Below are positions 5,171 through 5,390 of a stretch of 5,390 nucleotides of DNA, one piece after another. The DNA is from Rhodoferax sp. UBA5149 (lineage in GTDB: Bacteria > Pseudomonadota > Gammaproteobacteria > Burkholderiales > Burkholderiaceae_C), in assembly GCF_002413825.1 (NCBI RefSeq), contig NZ_DHXT01000115.1, positions 1 through 5,390 on the forward strand, read 5' to 3'. Under the pieces are notes generated by a model. That model did no database searches and was not told the DNA's origin. It saw only the letters and a list, made by a program, of their open reading frames with translations. Each line of letters starts with the position of its first letter. The stretch's first letter is position 1. The translations under genes and the position numbers were made by a program.

Positions 5171-5390
5171 ACGATACAAACCCCACCGACCCCACCTCCC
5201 CTGACAACCCACCCGCTGCGCGCCAACCGCGCATCCGGGGCCGCGCGCCGGAAGGCGTGGCCTACCCCAAGGAAATCAAGAGTTTTGTGCGGCGCGCCGG
5301 TCGTACCACCACCGGCCAGGCCAAGGCCTTTGAGGACATCGGCCCCCAATTTCTTCTGCCCTACCAGGCAGGCGCTATCGATTTCGTAGC
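5167..5390 (+). CDS. trmB: tRNA (guanine(46)-N7)-methyltransferase TrmB, 5' part
   Basis: The frame is open from the GTG at 5167 to the window end: 74 complete codons, with the 3' part missing. After a Pro/Asp/Asn-rich, probably disordered N-terminus (residues 1-24) comes IRSFVRRxGR-like sequence, here EIKSFVRRAGRTTTGQAKAF (36-55), then GPQFLLPYQ (59-67). These are the hallmarks of the TrmB N-terminal region before the Rossmann SAM-binding domain, which lies beyond the window. TrmB transfers a methyl group from S-adenosylmethionine to N7 of G46 in the variable loop of tRNAs. The GTG overlaps the gluQ stop codon as GTGA (5167-5170), so the two are probably translationally coupled. No in-frame ATG occurs in the visible part, which supports the GTG start. 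Confidence 0.88.
   Translation, partial: MNDTNPTDPTSPDNPPAARQPRIRGRAPEGVAYPKEIKSFVRRAGRTTTGQAKAFEDIGPQFLLPYQAGAIDFV

Overview
The window looks like chromosomal DNA from a GC-rich betaproteobacterium, most likely of the Comamonadaceae (Rhodoferax/Polaromonas-like). This rests on protein character (TrhO, GluQRS and TrmB closely resemble the forms I know from that family) and on two interspersed repeat types that I recognise from memory as typical of Comamonadaceae genomes. No database search was possible, so the taxonomic call is an inference.

Layout, left to right. (1) 1-528, plus strand: the 3' part of trhO, a rhodanese-domain protein that hydroxylates tRNA U34. It converges on the next gene with only 16 bases between the stops. 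(2) 545-1844, minus strand: a two-gene operon, with a pirin-family cupin (first) and a WrbA-like flavodoxin-fold protein (second). (3) 1845-1960: a divergent regulatory region with an ATTC-N9-GAAT dyad that fits a LysR operator, and a possible minus-strand promoter. (4) 1961-2899, plus strand: a LysR regulator of the YhaJ type, the probable regulator of the pirin-flavodoxin operon. (5) 2937-4010: a renalase-like FAD oxidoreductase. (6) 4019-5170: gluQ (glutamyl-queuosine tRNA-Asp synthetase). (7) 5167-end: the 5' part of trmB (tRNA m7G46 methyltransferase), overlapping the gluQ stop codon. It is truncated by the window edge.

There are two themes. The outer genes concern tRNA modification (trhO, gluQ, trmB). 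The middle genes form a redox/quinone-stress type module (pirin, flavodoxin, LysR, perhaps the FAD enzyme).

The most unusual part is gluQ. Its reading frame runs through two unrelated repeats of the kind normally found between genes: a tandem pair of 81-bp GC-rich units just after the start codon (adding 54 residues) and an AT-rich element of about 70 bp in the middle of the catalytic domain (about 23 residues with rare codons). Both keep the frame, and the catalytic motifs on either side are intact. I see no phage, transposase, CRISPR or defence genes, and no RNA genes.
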